Below are positions 1 to 9,866 of a stretch of 64,000 nt of DNA, piece after piece (the first letter of the stretch is position 1; every line of letters starts with the position of its first letter). The notes beneath the pieces are model-generated. The model did not search any database. It was not told the origin of the DNA and worked only from the letters and a program-made list of their open reading frames with translations. This DNA comes from Celeribacter baekdonensis (GTDB taxonomy: Bacteria > Pseudomonadota > Alphaproteobacteria > Rhodobacterales > Rhodobacteraceae): NCBI RefSeq assembly GCF_900102315.1, contig NZ_FNBL01000002.1, positions 345,194 through 409,193 of the forward strand, in the 5' to 3' direction. A program made the position numbers and the translations under genes.

Positions 1-331
1 CCCTGTGGGCAACATCTGGGGGCTGTGTGTAAGAAATCCATTGATTACCATGAATTCCCGTGCCAAATTGAACGCATCAGATGAGACGGGAATGAGCGGC
101 GCATTCAAGACCGCAAACAAAACCCCAAAGTCAGGTTTCATACAGGCCCCGCTTTCATCCGTACAAAGAGATTCGACGCGCATGCGAGCAGACATCCCCC
201 CAGATGGCGCGCGCAGTCGGACAGCCCGGATACCGGGACGAGGGCGGCGGATCGAGCAGTGGCAGCAGCTCGGTCCGCCGTTTCGCATTCAAAGGCCCCG
301 ACATTGGGGTGGACAGGTAAAGGAGCGCCGC
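1..331. other. Leader region upstream of mraZ
   Basis: No recognisable gene lies here. The mraZ frame stays open back to base 5, but the upstream residues look unlike any MraZ, so I read this stretch as non-coding. It should carry the promoter of the dcw cluster. I could not pick out a convincing -35/-10 pair. TGGG occurs at 6-9 and 17-20, but the spacing does not match the published MraZ repeat array. Confidence 0.5.
319..325 (+). promoter_or_regulatory. Ribosome binding site of mraZ (AAAGGAG)
   Basis: AAAGGAG ends six bases before GTG 332 and fifteen before ATG 341. The spacing favours the GTG as the start of mraZ. Confidence 0.7.
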
Positions 332-832
332 GTGGCCGGCATGTTCATTGGCGAACACACCTTTAAGGTGGACGGAAAGGGACGCGTGTCGATCCCTGCC
401 GATTTTCGTCGTGAACTCGAAGAGGGCGACCCCCTTGCCACGCAATCCGGACGTCCGCGCATGGTCATCGTCTATGGCCATGACAAACAAAAGCAACTCA
501 TCGTGCACACCTATGACGGCTATCGCCGCCTTGCCGCCGATATTGCCGCGCTCCCGCGCGGATCGGAAAAGCGCAAGATCATGGAGCGCATGATCCTGAA
601 CCGCGCTCGCCCGACCGAAGTGGATGCCGATGGCCGTTTGGTGTTGCCGCAGCCGTTGCGTGACAAGATTGACCTCGACGGCACCGCCTATTTTGCCGGT
701 CTGGGTGAGACATTTGAGATTTGGAAGCCCGAAACCCACGCCGAAGTCGATGCGGCTGTGACGGAAAAATGGCTGGACGAGCAGGGGGATGATTTCGATC
801 CTCTGAGCCTTTTGGACGATATGGGGGTCTAA
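332..832 (+). CDS. mraZ: MraZ transcriptional regulator
   Basis: MraZ is a DNA-binding protein with two AbrB-like halves. In other bacteria it represses its own dcw operon, binding TGGG-type direct repeats. Both halves are visible: [10 protein letters not shown] at residues 13-22 and [10 protein letters not shown] near residue 97. I start at GTG 332 (166 residues) because AAAGGAG lies six bases upstream and because the N-terminus then has the length I recall for Rhodobacter MraZ. ATG 341 is the alternative and would drop three residues. It is the first gene of the cluster and its stop lies one base before the rsmH start. Confidence 0.93.
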   Translation: MAGMFIGEHTFKVDGKGRVSIPADFRRELEEGDPLATQSGRPRMVIVYGHDKQKQLIVHTYDGYRRLAADIAALPRGSEKRKIMERMILNRARPTEVDADGRLVLPQPLRDKIDLDGTAYFAGLGETFEIWKPETHAEVDAAVTEKWLDEQGDDFDPLSLLDDMGV

Positions 833-833
833 A

Positions 834-1844
834 ATGACCACAGATATCCCTCCCGTCGAAGCGCCTGACAAAAAGCCCCATATCCCCGTTCTGTTGCGTC
901 CGCTGTTGCGCGAATGCGCGCCGATCCGTGGGCGTTGGTTGGATGGCACCTTTGGCGCGGGCGGCTATACCAAGGGTCTGATCGCTGAGGGCGCAGAGAT
1001 GGTTTACGGTGTCGACCGCGATCCTTTGGCGCATGAGATGGCGCAAAGCTGGATCAATGAACCGGCCTATGCGGGTAAGATCAAATTGGTGCTTGGCACG
1101 TTTTCCAAGCTTGATGAGTACGCCTCGGAGCTGGATGGCGTGGTGTTGGATTTGGGCGTCTCGTCCATGCAACTCGACATTGCCGAACGCGGCTTTTCGT
1201 TCATGCGCGACGGGCCGTTGGACATGCGCATGTCCCAAGACGGCATGACCGCGGCGGAGTTTGTCAACACGGCGGATGAGGGCGAAATCGCGGCGGTGCT
1301 GTTTCATTACGGCGAAGAAAAGCAGTCGCGCAAAATCGCCCGTGCTATCGTTCAGGATCGCGCGGAAAAGGCACCGTTTGAAACCACGTTGCAATTGGCG
1401 GGGCTGATCGAACGGCTTTTGCCACGCAAGAAACCGGGTCAAAGCCACCCGGCGACGCGCACGTTTCAGGCCATTCGCATTGCCGTGAACGACGAGTTCG
1501 GTGAGTTGATCGAAGGGCTTGAGGCGGCCGAGCGCGCGCTCAAACCGGGCGGGCAATTGGCGGTCGTCAGTTTTCATTCGCTCGAAGACCGTGTGGTCAA
1601 ACGGTTTTTGCAACAGAGGGCCTCGACGGGCGGGGGCGGGTCGCGCTATGCCCCGGTTCAAGAGGCGAAAACGCCCGGATTTGAGCAGTTGTCCAAGGCA
1701 ATCGGTCCCGATGAAGACGAGTTGGTAGACAACCCGCGTGCCCGCTCGGCGCGCTTACGGGTTGCGCGGCGCACGGATGCGCCGGCCCTCGGTGTGGATC
1801 GGTCCGATCTTGGCCTGCCAAAATCCGTAATCAGTTCAAGGTGA
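834..1844 (+). CDS. rsmH: 16S rRNA (cytosine1402-N4)-methyltransferase RsmH
   Basis: RsmH (formerly MraW) methylates N4 of C1402 in the 16S rRNA decoding centre, using S-adenosylmethionine. The SAM-binding loop [12 protein letters not shown] lies near residue 39. The family signatures [10 protein letters not shown] and [13 protein letters not shown] follow, with [10 protein letters not shown] in the C-terminal half. At 336 residues it has normal family length. The start codon lies one base after the mraZ stop, so the two are probably co-translated. It is the second gene of the dcw cluster, as in most bacteria. Confidence 0.97.
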   Translation: MTTDIPPVEAPDKKPHIPVLLRPLLRECAPIRGRWLDGTFGAGGYTKGLIAEGAEMVYGVDRDPLAHEMAQSWINEPAYAGKIKLVLGTFSKLDEYASELDGVVLDLGVSSMQLDIAERGFSFMRDGPLDMRMSQDGMTAAEFVNTADEGEIAAVLFHYGEEKQSRKIARAIVQDRAEKAPFETTLQLAGLIERLLPRKKPGQSHPATRTFQAIRIAVNDEFGELIEGLEAAERALKPGGQLAVVSFHSLEDRVVKRFLQQRASTGGGGSRYAPVQEAKTPGFEQLSKAIGPDEDELVDNPRARSARLRVARRTDAPALGVDRSDLGLPKSVISSR

Positions 1845-1857
1845 GGTCCGGTGAGAA

Positions 1858-2214
1858 ATGCGTAGCTTTTATTTTATCGTTTCTGCTCTGATGGTTATGG
1901 CGTTGGCCTTTTGGGCCTACCAAGAAAACTATGCGACGCAACAGGTGCTGCGTGATGTCAGCCAAATCCAACGCGAGATCGGTCATCAGCGCGAAGAATT
2001 GGCCGTGCTCAAGGCTGAATGGGCCTATCTGAACCGTCCCGAACGTCTGCGCGATCTGGCGGAGATCAATTTTGACCGGCTGGGTCTTTTGCCGTTTTTG
2101 CCCGAACAATTCGGGCGTGTTGATCAGATCAGCTTTCCAGTGGAGGAGGATCTGTTGTTTGAGCTGAGCAATCCCGTCGATGTGGTGGGCTCTTTGGAGG
2201 CGATCGAGCCATGA
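1858..2214 (+). CDS. ftsL: Cell division protein FtsL
   Basis: This is a short bitopic protein of 118 residues with one N-terminal membrane helix (about residues 4-20). A periplasmic coiled-coil-like stretch follows (QQVLRDVSQIQREIGHQREE), then the LNRPERLRDLAE segment typical of alphaproteobacterial FtsL. FtsL joins FtsB and FtsQ in the divisome subcomplex that activates FtsWI. FtsL sequences diverge widely, so the call relies on topology, the RPERL motif and position between rsmH and ftsI. Its stop overlaps the ftsI start by four bases (ATGA). Confidence 0.9.
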   Translation: MRSFYFIVSALMVMALAFWAYQENYATQQVLRDVSQIQREIGHQREELAVLKAEWAYLNRPERLRDLAEINFDRLGLLPFLPEQFGRVDQISFPVEEDLLFELSNPVDVVGSLEAIEP

Positions 2215-4010
2215 GCATACGGACCCCTTTACGCCCTCTGGCCCGCGTTTTGTCCGCCCGCTCCAAGGGCGAAAATCCCGACGCGATTGAGCGCGAAAAC
2301 CTGCGTTTGCGCCACGAAGAGATGCGCGACAGTTCGCGGTTGCGTGCCGAGGGGCGGCTTTTGGTGTTGGGCCTGTGCTTCGTCTCGGCTTTTGTCGTCG
2401 TCGGCCTTAAAATGGGGCAGGTCTCGGCCACTGTGCCCGAAGAACCGCGCGCCGAGGCCTCTGGCACGCCGATCCTGGCACAGCGCGCCGATATTGTGGA
2501 CCGCAACGGGCGTATTCTGGCCACCAACCGGGTGACCAATTCGCTTTACGCCCAACCGCGAGAGATGGTCGACCCGGTGCATGCCGCGCAAGAATTGGCG
2601 CGTATTTTTCCCGATCTCGATCAGGATCGGTTGATCCGCGATTTCACCGGCAAGCGTAAGTTCCTGTGGATCAAGAAAAAAATTGCCCCTGAACAACAAC
2701 AAGCCGTGCATGACATTGGTGAGCCGGGCCTGTTGTTTGGCCCGCGCGAAGAGCGGCTTTATCCCAACGGCAAATTGGCGGCGCATATTTTGGGCGGCAC
2801 CAAATTTGGCCGCGAAGGCGTGATGAGCGCCGAGATCGTTGGTCAGTCCGGGATTGAAAAGGCGCGCGACAGCTATCTGAGCGACCCGTCGAATGGCGAC
2901 AAGCCACTGCAATTGTCGATTGATCTGACCGTGCAATCGACCGTGCGCGAAGTGCTCTATGGCGGGATGCGGATGTTGGATGCCAAGGGTGCGGCCGCCG
3001 TGATGATGGACGCGCAGACCGGCGAGATCATCGCCATGGTGTCGCTGCCGGATTTCGACCCCAATTCACGCCCGACCTTTGCCGGGCAAAAAGACGGCGA
3101 AAACCCGCGGTTCAACCGCGCGGTGCAAGGGGTCTATGAGCTTGGCTCGACCTTTAAAATCTTTGCTGCCGTGCAGGCGATGGAGATCGGTCTTGCCACC
3201 CCGGAGACTTTGATCCCGGCCAAACCGCCGTTTCGCTGGGGCAAATACACCATTGGCGAATTCGAGGGCCACAATTACGGGCCGACGTTGAGCCTCAATG
3301 ATATGATCGTCAAATCCTCGAACGTGGCGACCGCGCATGTGGCACAGCAAATCGGGGTGGAGCGGCAACAGAGCTTTCTCAAATCTCTGGGCTTTTTCGA
3401 AGCCACCCCGGTGGAACTGTCCGAGGCCCCCTCGGGCAAGCCACTTTTGCCGCCGCATTGGTCGGAACTTTCGACGCTGACCATCGGTTTTGGTCACGGC
3501 CTGTCGGCTTCGCCGCTGCATCTGGCCTCCGCCTATGCCTCCGTGCTCAATGGCGGCACGCGGGTGGAGCCGACCTTGATCAAGCGCACGGGTTTTACCC
3601 CCAAAGGCCCGCGCGTCGTGCGCGAAGAGGTCTCAATCGCGGCGCGCTCCATGTTGCGCCAAGTGGTGTCAAACCCGGCAGGTACGGCCAGTTTTGCCGA
3701 AGTGCCGGGCTATCACGTCGGTGGCAAAACCGGCACAGCGAACAAACCCAAACCCACGGGCGGCTATTATGACGACCGCAACATCAACACCTTTGCGTCG
3801 ATCTTTCCGGCGGAAAATCCGAAATATGTGCTGATCGTGACCATGGATGAGGCGTCCGACACCTCTGGCCCCAAACCGCGCCGCACTGCCGGTTGGACCG
3901 CTGTGCCGGTTGCCGCTGAGGTGATCCGTCGCACAGCCCCCTTGATGGGAATGCGACCCGAGATTGAAACCGGTGCCCAAGCTGCGCTAACACTGACCGC
4001 ATCACGTTAA
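2211..4010 (+). CDS. ftsI: Septal peptidoglycan transpeptidase FtsI (PBP3)
   Basis: FtsI is the class B penicillin-binding protein that cross-links septal peptidoglycan. A cytoplasmic N-terminus of about 45 residues is followed by one membrane anchor (LLVLGLCFVSAFVVVGLKMG) and the PBP dimerisation domain (RADIVDRNGRILATN). The transpeptidase domain carries the active-site motifs STFK (serine near residue 313), SSN (near 369) and KTGT (near 506). The protein is 599 residues, normal for the family. Its start overlaps ftsL by four bases. The TAA stop is also the first three bases of a TAAAGCG repeat. Confidence 0.97.
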   Translation: MSIRTPLRPLARVLSARSKGENPDAIERENLRLRHEEMRDSSRLRAEGRLLVLGLCFVSAFVVVGLKMGQVSATVPEEPRAEASGTPILAQRADIVDRNGRILATNRVTNSLYAQPREMVDPVHAAQELARIFPDLDQDRLIRDFTGKRKFLWIKKKIAPEQQQAVHDIGEPGLLFGPREERLYPNGKLAAHILGGTKFGREGVMSAEIVGQSGIEKARDSYLSDPSNGDKPLQLSIDLTVQSTVREVLYGGMRMLDAKGAAAVMMDAQTGEIIAMVSLPDFDPNSRPTFAGQKDGENPRFNRAVQGVYELGSTFKIFAAVQAMEIGLATPETLIPAKPPFRWGKYTIGEFEGHNYGPTLSLNDMIVKSSNVATAHVAQQIGVERQQSFLKSLGFFEATPVELSEAPSGKPLLPPHWSELSTLTIGFGHGLSASPLHLASAYASVLNGGTRVEPTLIKRTGFTPKGPRVVREEVSIAARSMLRQVVSNPAGTASFAEVPGYHVGGKTGTANKPKPTGGYYDDRNINTFASIFPAENPKYVLIVTMDEASDTSGPKPRRTAGWTAVPVAAEVIRRTAPLMGMRPEIETGAQAALTLTASR

Positions 4011-4065
4011 AGCGTTTTGCTTTGATCCCGTTCGGGTCTTTATGCGGATCAAAATGCGGATCAAA
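4008..4065 (+). repeat. TAAAGCG intergenic element in the ftsI-murE gap
   Basis: It starts on the ftsI stop codon with TAAAGCGTTTTGC, a 13-mer found again in reverse at 40291-40303. TTTGATCC (4021-4028) is complementary to GGATCAAA at 4046-4053 and at 4058-4065, so a stem can form with either copy. ATGCGGATCAAA is tandemly repeated at 4042-4053 and 4054-4065. I cannot tell whether it terminates or attenuates transcription, since there is no T-run. Confidence 0.6.
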
Positions 4066-4100
4066 TCGAAACCAAAGTCGCAAAAAGGGCGGGTGTTGCC

Positions 4101-5573
4101 ATGATGAAAACGCTATCCGAGCTTGGATTGACCGCGCAGGGCGGGCGGGAGTGTACGATCACCGGCCTTTCTGTTGACAGTCGGCAGACCATGGAGGGGC
4201 ATTTGTTCGCCGCTTTGCCCGGCGCGCGGGCGCATGGGGCGGAGTTTGTGCAAATTGCTTTGCGTATGGGCGCGCGGGCGATTTTGACCGATCCCGAAGG
4301 CGCGCGCATCGCGCACGAGGCGATCAAGGATCACGATCCCGCCTTGGTTGTGGTCGAAGATCCGCGTCAGGCGCTGGCCTATGCGGCGGCGCTTTATTAT
4401 GGTCGCCAACCGGAGGTCATGGTGGCGGTCACCGGCACCAATGGCAAAACCTCGGTGGCGACCTTCACCCGGCAGATTTGGCAGATTTTGGGGATGCGTG
4501 CGATCAACATCGGCACCACCGGCGTTGAAGGCGATTGGCAAGCGCCAAGCCCACACACCACGCCCGAACCGATCACTCTGCACCGGATGTTGTCGGAGGC
4601 CGCAAACGCAGGCGTCACCCATGGCGCGATGGAGGCGTCGAGTCACGGTCTGGCACAGCGCCGTTTGGACGGGGTCGGGTTGACGGCGGCGGCATTCACC
4701 AATTTCACCCAGGACCACTTGGATTATCACGCCACGTTCGAGGCCTATTTTGCCGCCAAAGCCGGGCTGTTTACGCGGATTCTGCCCGAAGACGGTGTGG
4801 CCGTGGTCAATATCGACGATGCGCGCGGGATGGAGATCGAGGGCCTCTGCGCCGAGCGTGGCATTGACGTGATGCGGGTCGGGCGCTCGGACGCTGCCGA
4901 TCTGCGCGTTATGGGGCAACGGTTTGATCCGACGGGGCAGGACCTGCGCGTCGATTTCGTTGGCAATATCTATCAAATCCGGCTTGATCTGATCGGCGGG
5001 TTTCAGGCCGAAAACGTCTTGGCGGCGGCGGGTTTGGTCATGGCCTCGGGCGCGGACCCGGAGGAAGTGTTTTCCTGTCTGCCCGAACTCACAGGTGTGC
5101 GTGGACGGATGCAACATGCGGCGACGCGGGGCAACGGCTCGGCGGTGTTTGTCGATTACGCCCATACGCCCGACGCAGTTGCCACCGCGATCAAGGCGCT
5201 GCGCCCGCATGTCATGGGGCGGATCATTGCCATCGTCGGCGCGGGCGGCGACCGTGACAAAACCAAACGCCCGTTGATGGGCCGCGCGGCACAAGAGCAT
5301 GCCGATCTGGTGATCATCACCGACGACAATCCCCGCTCCGAAGACCCCGCGGCGATCCGCGCCGAGGTCATGGCAGGCGCGCCTGATGCGATGGAAGTGG
5401 CGGATCGCGCCGAGGCGATCCTGCGCGGTGTCGATGCGTTGCAGCCCGGCGATGCCCTGTTGATTTGTGGCAAAGGCCATGAGAGCGGGCAGGTGATTGG
5501 CGACGATATTTTCCCGTTTGATGATGTGGAACAGGCATCTCTGGCGGTGTCTGCATTGGATGGCGCGCTGTGA
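4101..5573 (+). CDS. murE: UDP-MurNAc-L-Ala-D-Glu:meso-diaminopimelate ligase MurE
   Basis: MurE adds meso-diaminopimelate to UDP-MurNAc-dipeptide in the cytoplasm, using ATP. The ATP loop GTNGKTS lies at residues 112-118. DDNPRSE near residue 407 carries the DNPR motif that marks meso-DAP rather than lysine specificity. LLICGKGHE is near the C-terminus. The protein is 490 residues, normal for the family. ATG 4101 is followed directly by a second ATG at 4104, so the exact start is open by one codon. The murF GTG overlaps its stop by four bases. Confidence 0.97.
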   Translation: MMKTLSELGLTAQGGRECTITGLSVDSRQTMEGHLFAALPGARAHGAEFVQIALRMGARAILTDPEGARIAHEAIKDHDPALVVVEDPRQALAYAAALYYGRQPEVMVAVTGTNGKTSVATFTRQIWQILGMRAINIGTTGVEGDWQAPSPHTTPEPITLHRMLSEAANAGVTHGAMEASSHGLAQRRLDGVGLTAAAFTNFTQDHLDYHATFEAYFAAKAGLFTRILPEDGVAVVNIDDARGMEIEGLCAERGIDVMRVGRSDAADLRVMGQRFDPTGQDLRVDFVGNIYQIRLDLIGGFQAENVLAAAGLVMASGADPEEVFSCLPELTGVRGRMQHAATRGNGSAVFVDYAHTPDAVATAIKALRPHVMGRIIAIVGAGGDRDKTKRPLMGRAAQEHADLVIITDDNPRSEDPAAIRAEVMAGAPDAMEVADRAEAILRGVDALQPGDALLICGKGHESGQVIGDDIFPFDDVEQASLAVSALDGAL

Positions 5574-7003
5574 ACGGGGTTTTATGGACCTCGGATGAGG
5601 CGGTGGCGGCCACGGGTGGCCGCGCCACGCAAGGTTTTGAGATCACAGGCATTTCGATTGACACCCGGACGCTTCAGCCGGGGGATTTGTTCGTCGCTCT
5701 GGCCGATGTGCGCGATGGTCATGACTTTGTCGCACAGGCTTTGGCCAAAGGCGCTGCGGCGGCTTTGGTGTCGCGTTTGCCCAAAGGTGTCACAGAGGCT
5801 GCGCCGCTGTTGATTGTCAACGATGTCTTGCCCGCGCTCGAACGTCTGGGCGTTGCTGCCCGCGCCCGCGTCACGGGCAAGGTGATTGGCGTCACCGGCT
5901 CCGTTGGCAAGACCTCGACCAAAGAAATGCTGCGCGCGATCCTTAGCCAACAGGGCAAAACCCACGCCGCCGAGGCCAGTTACAACAACCATTGGGGCGT
6001 GCCTTTGACCTTGGCGCGGATGCCGCACGACACCGAATTTGCCGTGCTTGAGATCGGCATGAACCACCCCGGCGAGATTGCACCCCTGGCCCGTATGGCC
6101 CGCCCCGATGTGGCGATGATCACCACCGTTGCCCCGGCGCATTTGGCGGCCTTCGAGAATATCGAAGGTATTGCCCATGAGAAGGCCGCGATCTTTGACG
6201 GGCTGGAGCCGAATGGTGTGGCGGTGATCAATGGCGATCTGGCTGTCACCGATATTTTGGCCGCGGCCTGGTCCGGCGACATGATCCGGTTTGGCGAAGA
6301 CGAAGCCTGTGCCGCGCGTCTGATTTCGGTCGATCTTGAGGACGGGGCAACGCTTGCCCATGCTAAATTTGCCAATGTGACATTGGCCGGGGCCGAGATC
6401 GACACCCAAAGCATCGACTTTCGTCTTTCCACCGCCGGTCGTCATTTTGCCGCCAATGCGGTGGGCTGTTTGGCGGTGATTTCTGCGCTTGGCGCCAATG
6501 TGGCGCAGGCGGCGCGGGATTTGGCGCTTTGGGCGCCCCCTGCGGGACGCGGCGCGCGCGAAACGGTGACAGTGCCTTTGGGCGCGCCGATTGAGTTGAT
6601 TGACGATGCGTTCAACGCCAACCCCACCTCCATGGGCGCAGCACTTGAGGTTTTGGCTAAAGCCACGCCCAACACAGGCGGTCGGCGGGTGGCGATTTTG
6701 GGCGATATGTTGGAATTGGGCCCGCAAGAAACGGCGATCCACAAAGGCCTCGCCGCCTTGCCGTGGTTTGCGGTGATCAACGTGGTGCATTGTGTCGGAC
6801 CGCTGATGCGCGGACTTTATGAGGCCTTGCCAGAGGCGCGACGGGGCGCGTGGTTTGCGACCGCTGTTGAGGCCCGCGAGGCGCTCAATAGCTTGGTCGG
6901 GCCGGGTGATGTCGTCCTGATCAAAGGCTCAAAAGGCGCAAAAGTCAGCCTTCTGGTTGACGCGCTTCGTAAATTGGGGCACGGCCTGCCCAACGGCTCA
7001 TAA
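5570..7003 (+). CDS. murF: UDP-MurNAc-tripeptide:D-Ala-D-Ala ligase MurF
   Basis: MurF adds the D-Ala-D-Ala dipeptide and so completes the UDP-MurNAc-pentapeptide. The nucleotide-binding loop GSVGKTSTKEML begins near residue 110. SYNNHWGVPLT and EIGMNHPGEI are the substrate and metal motifs of this ligase, and DDAFNANPTSM is the family's C-terminal signature. Length is 477 residues. The start is GTG, overlapping the murE stop (GTGA), which points to translational coupling. Confidence 0.97.
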   Translation: MNGVLWTSDEAVAATGGRATQGFEITGISIDTRTLQPGDLFVALADVRDGHDFVAQALAKGAAAALVSRLPKGVTEAAPLLIVNDVLPALERLGVAARARVTGKVIGVTGSVGKTSTKEMLRAILSQQGKTHAAEASYNNHWGVPLTLARMPHDTEFAVLEIGMNHPGEIAPLARMARPDVAMITTVAPAHLAAFENIEGIAHEKAAIFDGLEPNGVAVINGDLAVTDILAAAWSGDMIRFGEDEACAARLISVDLEDGATLAHAKFANVTLAGAEIDTQSIDFRLSTAGRHFAANAVGCLAVISALGANVAQAARDLALWAPPAGRGARETVTVPLGAPIELIDDAFNANPTSMGAALEVLAKATPNTGGRRVAILGDMLELGPQETAIHKGLAALPWFAVINVVHCVGPLMRGLYEALPEARRGAWFATAVEAREALNSLVGPGDVVLIKGSKGAKVSLLVDALRKLGHGLPNGS

Positions 7004-7016
7004 GAGGTAAACACAG

Positions 7017-8099
7017 ATGCTGTATTGGTTAACCGGACTGTCCGACGGGGGCGATGTTTTCAACCTCTTTCGCTATATCACCATGCGGTCGGGCGGCGCG
7101 TTTTTCACCTCTTTGATCTTTGCGATGCTCTTTGGCCGCCCCTTGATCAACATGCTGCGCCGCCGTCAGGGAAAGGGTCAGCCGATCCGCGATGACGGCC
7201 CTGAAACTCATTTTGCCAAGGCGGGTACGCCGACAATGGGCGGGCTTTTGATCCTGACCGCGCTGTTGCTTTCGACGCTTTTGTGGGCGCGGCTCGACAA
7301 TCCCTATGTCTGGATCGTGCTGTTCGTGACCTATGGCTATGGCCTGATCGGGTTTGCCGATGACTATGCGAAAGTCTCGAAAGCCAACACCAAAGGCGTT
7401 TCAGGCAAGGTCCGTTTGGGTCTTGGGTTCCTGATCGCAGCGATTGCCGCGATCTGGGCCTCGATGGTGCACCCGGATGAATTGGCCTATCAATTGGCCC
7501 TGCCGGTGTTCAAAGATGTCTTGGTCAACATGTCCTTCGCCTTCATTCCTTTCGCGATGATCGTCATCGTTGGTGCGGCCAATGCGGTGAACCTGACGGA
7601 TGGTCTCGACGGCCTTGCCATCATGCCGGTGATGATCGCGGCGGCGACGCTGGGCGCGATTGCCTATGTCGTCGGTCGGGTCGATTTCACCGATTACCTC
7701 GGCCTGCATTACGTGCCTGGCACGGGGGAAATCCTTGTGTTCACCGCGGCTTTGATCGGTGGCGGTTTGGGCTTTTTGTGGTTCAACGCTCCTCCTGCGG
7801 CGGTGTTTATGGGCGACACCGGCTCACTGGCGCTTGGCGGCGCTTTGGGGGCGATCGCTGTGGCCACGAAACACGAGATCGTTTTGGCCATCGTCGGTGG
7901 CCTCTTTGTGGTCGAGGCGCTGTCTGTGATCATCCAGGTGCTCTATTTCAAACGCACCGGAAAACGCGTGTTCCTGATGGCCCCAATCCACCACCATTAC
8001 GAGAAAAAAGGCTGGTCGGAACCGACCATCGTGATCCGATTCTGGATCATCTCTCTGGTGCTGGCGTTGATCGGTCTGGCGACGCTGAAACTGCGCTGA
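7017..8099 (+). CDS. mraY: Phospho-N-acetylmuramoyl-pentapeptide transferase MraY
   Basis: MraY is an integral membrane enzyme that moves phospho-MurNAc-pentapeptide from UDP to undecaprenyl phosphate, forming lipid I. The sequence has about ten hydrophobic segments. It carries the catalytic aspartate pair in GFADDYAKV, the [13 protein letters not shown] motif, and the [12 protein letters not shown] motif in a late cytoplasmic loop. Length is 360 residues, as in other proteobacteria. AAGAGG upstream of ATG 7017 is a fair ribosome site. A non-coding stretch of 308 bases separates it from murD. Confidence 0.97.
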   Translation: MLYWLTGLSDGGDVFNLFRYITMRSGGAFFTSLIFAMLFGRPLINMLRRRQGKGQPIRDDGPETHFAKAGTPTMGGLLILTALLLSTLLWARLDNPYVWIVLFVTYGYGLIGFADDYAKVSKANTKGVSGKVRLGLGFLIAAIAAIWASMVHPDELAYQLALPVFKDVLVNMSFAFIPFAMIVIVGAANAVNLTDGLDGLAIMPVMIAAATLGAIAYVVGRVDFTDYLGLHYVPGTGEILVFTAALIGGGLGFLWFNAPPAAVFMGDTGSLALGGALGAIAVATKHEIVLAIVGGLFVVEALSVIIQVLYFKRTGKRVFLMAPIHHHYEKKGWSEPTIVIRFWIISLVLALIGLATLKLR

Positions 8100-8262
8100 T
8101 TGCCTGGCTTTGAGGGGGGGGGGGCGGCCCCTCTGCGCAAAGCGCATTCACCCCGGGATATTTTCAGACAAAAGAAGGGCGGGGGCAACTCTGCCCTTTT
8201 CTCATTGGGGACGCGGGGCTTTGACCTCTTGCGCCACTGGTCATTTACGTCGGCCCGCGACA

Positions 8263-8309
8263 TAAAGCGTTCCGCCATAAACCTGACTCAGGGGTTTATG
8301 GCGGAACGC
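8263..8309 (+). repeat. TAAAGCG element with 17-bp perfect inverted repeat
   Basis: The left arm 8267-8283 (GCGTTCCGCCATAAACC) is the exact reverse complement of 8293-8309. The centre, CCTGA-C-TCAGG, continues the pairing. The outer left edge reads TAAAGCG. No T-run follows, so it is more likely a repeat element or RNA processing structure than a simple terminator. Confidence 0.75.
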
Positions 8310-8331
8310 CCACAACATTGATATGTCTGGC

Positions 8332-8377
8332 AGCGTCACGCCTTTCCCCTGCCTCAGGTTAAAGGCGTGACGCTTTA
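8332..8377 (-). repeat. TAAAGCG element with 14-bp perfect inverted repeat
   Basis: AGCGTCACGCCTTT (8332-8345) is the exact reverse complement of 8361-8374. The outer right edge, read on the minus strand, is CTAAAGCGT. The 16 bases at 8362-8377 reappear in reverse complement at 42196-42211 beside the DUF808 gene, so this is a dispersed element rather than a murD-specific site. Confidence 0.7.
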
Positions 8378-8407
8378 GTCGAACGCAAAGAGAGAGACGG
8401 TGAAAAC

Positions 8408-9805
8408 ATGATTCCTGTATATGGATATGAGGGCCGCAAGGTGGCGGTTTTGGGGTTGGGGCGCTCTGGTCTTGCCACGGCGCGCGCGCTTGAGGCAGGC
8501 GACGCCTTGGCGCTGTGTTGGGACGACTCGGTGGAGGCGCGCGAGGTGGCTGAGGCCGAAGGGCTGACCCTCCATGACCTGACCAAAGCCGATGCGTTCG
8601 AGGGCGTGTCCGCGCTGATTGTTTCGCCCGGCATTCCGCATCTGTACCCCGAACCGAACAGGATCATCGCGCGGGCCTGGGACGCGGGCGTGCCGGTCGA
8701 CAATGACATCGGGCTGTTTTTCCGCTCGCTTGGCGCGGGCGATTGGATGGACAATGACACGCCGCCGCGCGTCATTGCCGTGACCGGGTCGAACGGCAAA
8801 TCCACCACTTCGGCGCTCATTCACCACATTTTCGAGAGTGCGGGCCATCGCACCCAATTGGCCGGGAACATCGGGCGTGGCGTCTTGGACATCGAGACGC
8901 CGGAGGAGGGGGAGGTGATTGTGCTGGAGCTGTCGAGCTACCAGACCGATATTGCCCGCTCGCTCACCCCCGATGTGGCGGTGTTTACCAATCTGTCGCC
9001 CGATCATCTGGACCGTCACGGCGGGATGGGCGGATATTTTGCCGCCAAACGTCGGTTGTTTGCCGAGGGCGGGCCGGACCGCGCGGTGATTGGCGTCGAT
9101 GAGAATGAGGGCCGATATTTGGCCAATCAATTGGTCGAAGGGTTCGAGGACAGCCGCCTGATCCGTGTGTCTTCGGGGCAGAAATTGGCTGGGCCGGGGT
9201 GGAATATTTTCGCGCGCAAAGGGTTTTTGTCTGAATGGCGCAAGGGGCGGCAAGCGGCCTCGATTGATCTGCGCGAAATGTCGGGTCTGCCCGGCGCGCA
9301 TAACCATCAAAACGCCTGTTGTGCCTATGCCGCCGCGCGGGCGCTGAATCTGCCGCCAAAGATCATCGAAACGGCGCTGGCGTCCTTTAAGGGGCTGCCG
9401 CACCGGTCGCAGCTTGTGCGAGAGTTGAACGATGTGCGCTATGTGAACGACAGCAAGGCGACCAATGTCGACGCCGCCGCCAAAGCGTTGCAAGCCTTCC
9501 CCCGCATCCGCTGGATTGCAGGCGGGATGGGCAAAGAGGGCGGCATATCGGCGCTACAACCGCATTTGGGCGCGGTGGCCAAGGCCTATCTCATCGGCTT
9601 TTCAGCCCGCGATTTCGCGCTGCAAATTGGCGATACACCCTATGAGATTTGCGAAACCATGGAGGTTGCCGTGGCAAAAGCGCGTGCTGAGGCGGAGCCG
9701 GGCGATACGGTTTTGCTGGCCCCTGCGGCGGCCTCATTTGACCAATACCCGAATTTTGAAAAACGCGGCGAAGCCTTTGCTGCTGAGGTTGAAAAGCTGA
9801 TGTGA
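8408..9805 (+). CDS. murD: UDP-MurNAc-L-Ala:D-Glu ligase MurD
   Basis: MurD adds D-glutamate to UDP-MurNAc-L-alanine. An N-terminal Rossmann-like domain ([17 protein letters not shown]) is followed by the ATP loop [12 protein letters not shown] starting near residue 126. [17 protein letters not shown] is the conserved start of the third domain. [19 protein letters not shown] is the characteristic MurD C-terminal motif. Length is 465 residues. It is the last dcw gene before the regulator/hydrolase/LDH passengers. Confidence 0.97.
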   Translation: MIPVYGYEGRKVAVLGLGRSGLATARALEAGDALALCWDDSVEAREVAEAEGLTLHDLTKADAFEGVSALIVSPGIPHLYPEPNRIIARAWDAGVPVDNDIGLFFRSLGAGDWMDNDTPPRVIAVTGSNGKSTTSALIHHIFESAGHRTQLAGNIGRGVLDIETPEEGEVIVLELSSYQTDIARSLTPDVAVFTNLSPDHLDRHGGMGGYFAAKRRLFAEGGPDRAVIGVDENEGRYLANQLVEGFEDSRLIRVSSGQKLAGPGWNIFARKGFLSEWRKGRQAASIDLREMSGLPGAHNHQNACCAYAAARALNLPPKIIETALASFKGLPHRSQLVRELNDVRYVNDSKATNVDAAAKALQAFPRIRWIAGGMGKEGGISALQPHLGAVAKAYLIGFSARDFALQIGDTPYEICETMEVAVAKARAEAEPGDTVLLAPAAASFDQYPNFEKRGEAFAAEVEKLM

Positions 9806-9866
9806 GGCGCGCGGAGACTTTGCGCCCGGATCAAGGCACAGGCCACATGTCAGCGCCGGGCGGTGA

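Larger units (their letters stand above)
8100..8407. other. mraY-murD intergenic region with G-run and two large hairpins
   Basis: No gene is visible. The stretch holds a run of eleven G (8114-8124), a Rhodobacteraceae-like tail with GGGATATTTTCAGAC, an imperfect GGGC/GCCC stem with a short T-run (about 8173-8202) that may terminate mraY transcripts, and two long inverted repeats listed separately. It is the first real break in the otherwise tight dcw gene series. Confidence 0.6.

Noticed and set aside
6-20. Possible MraZ binding repeats (TGGG) at the left edge
   Set aside because: Only two TGGG copies with eleven-base spacing. The published array has three or more at ten bases, and the region is cut off by the window edge.
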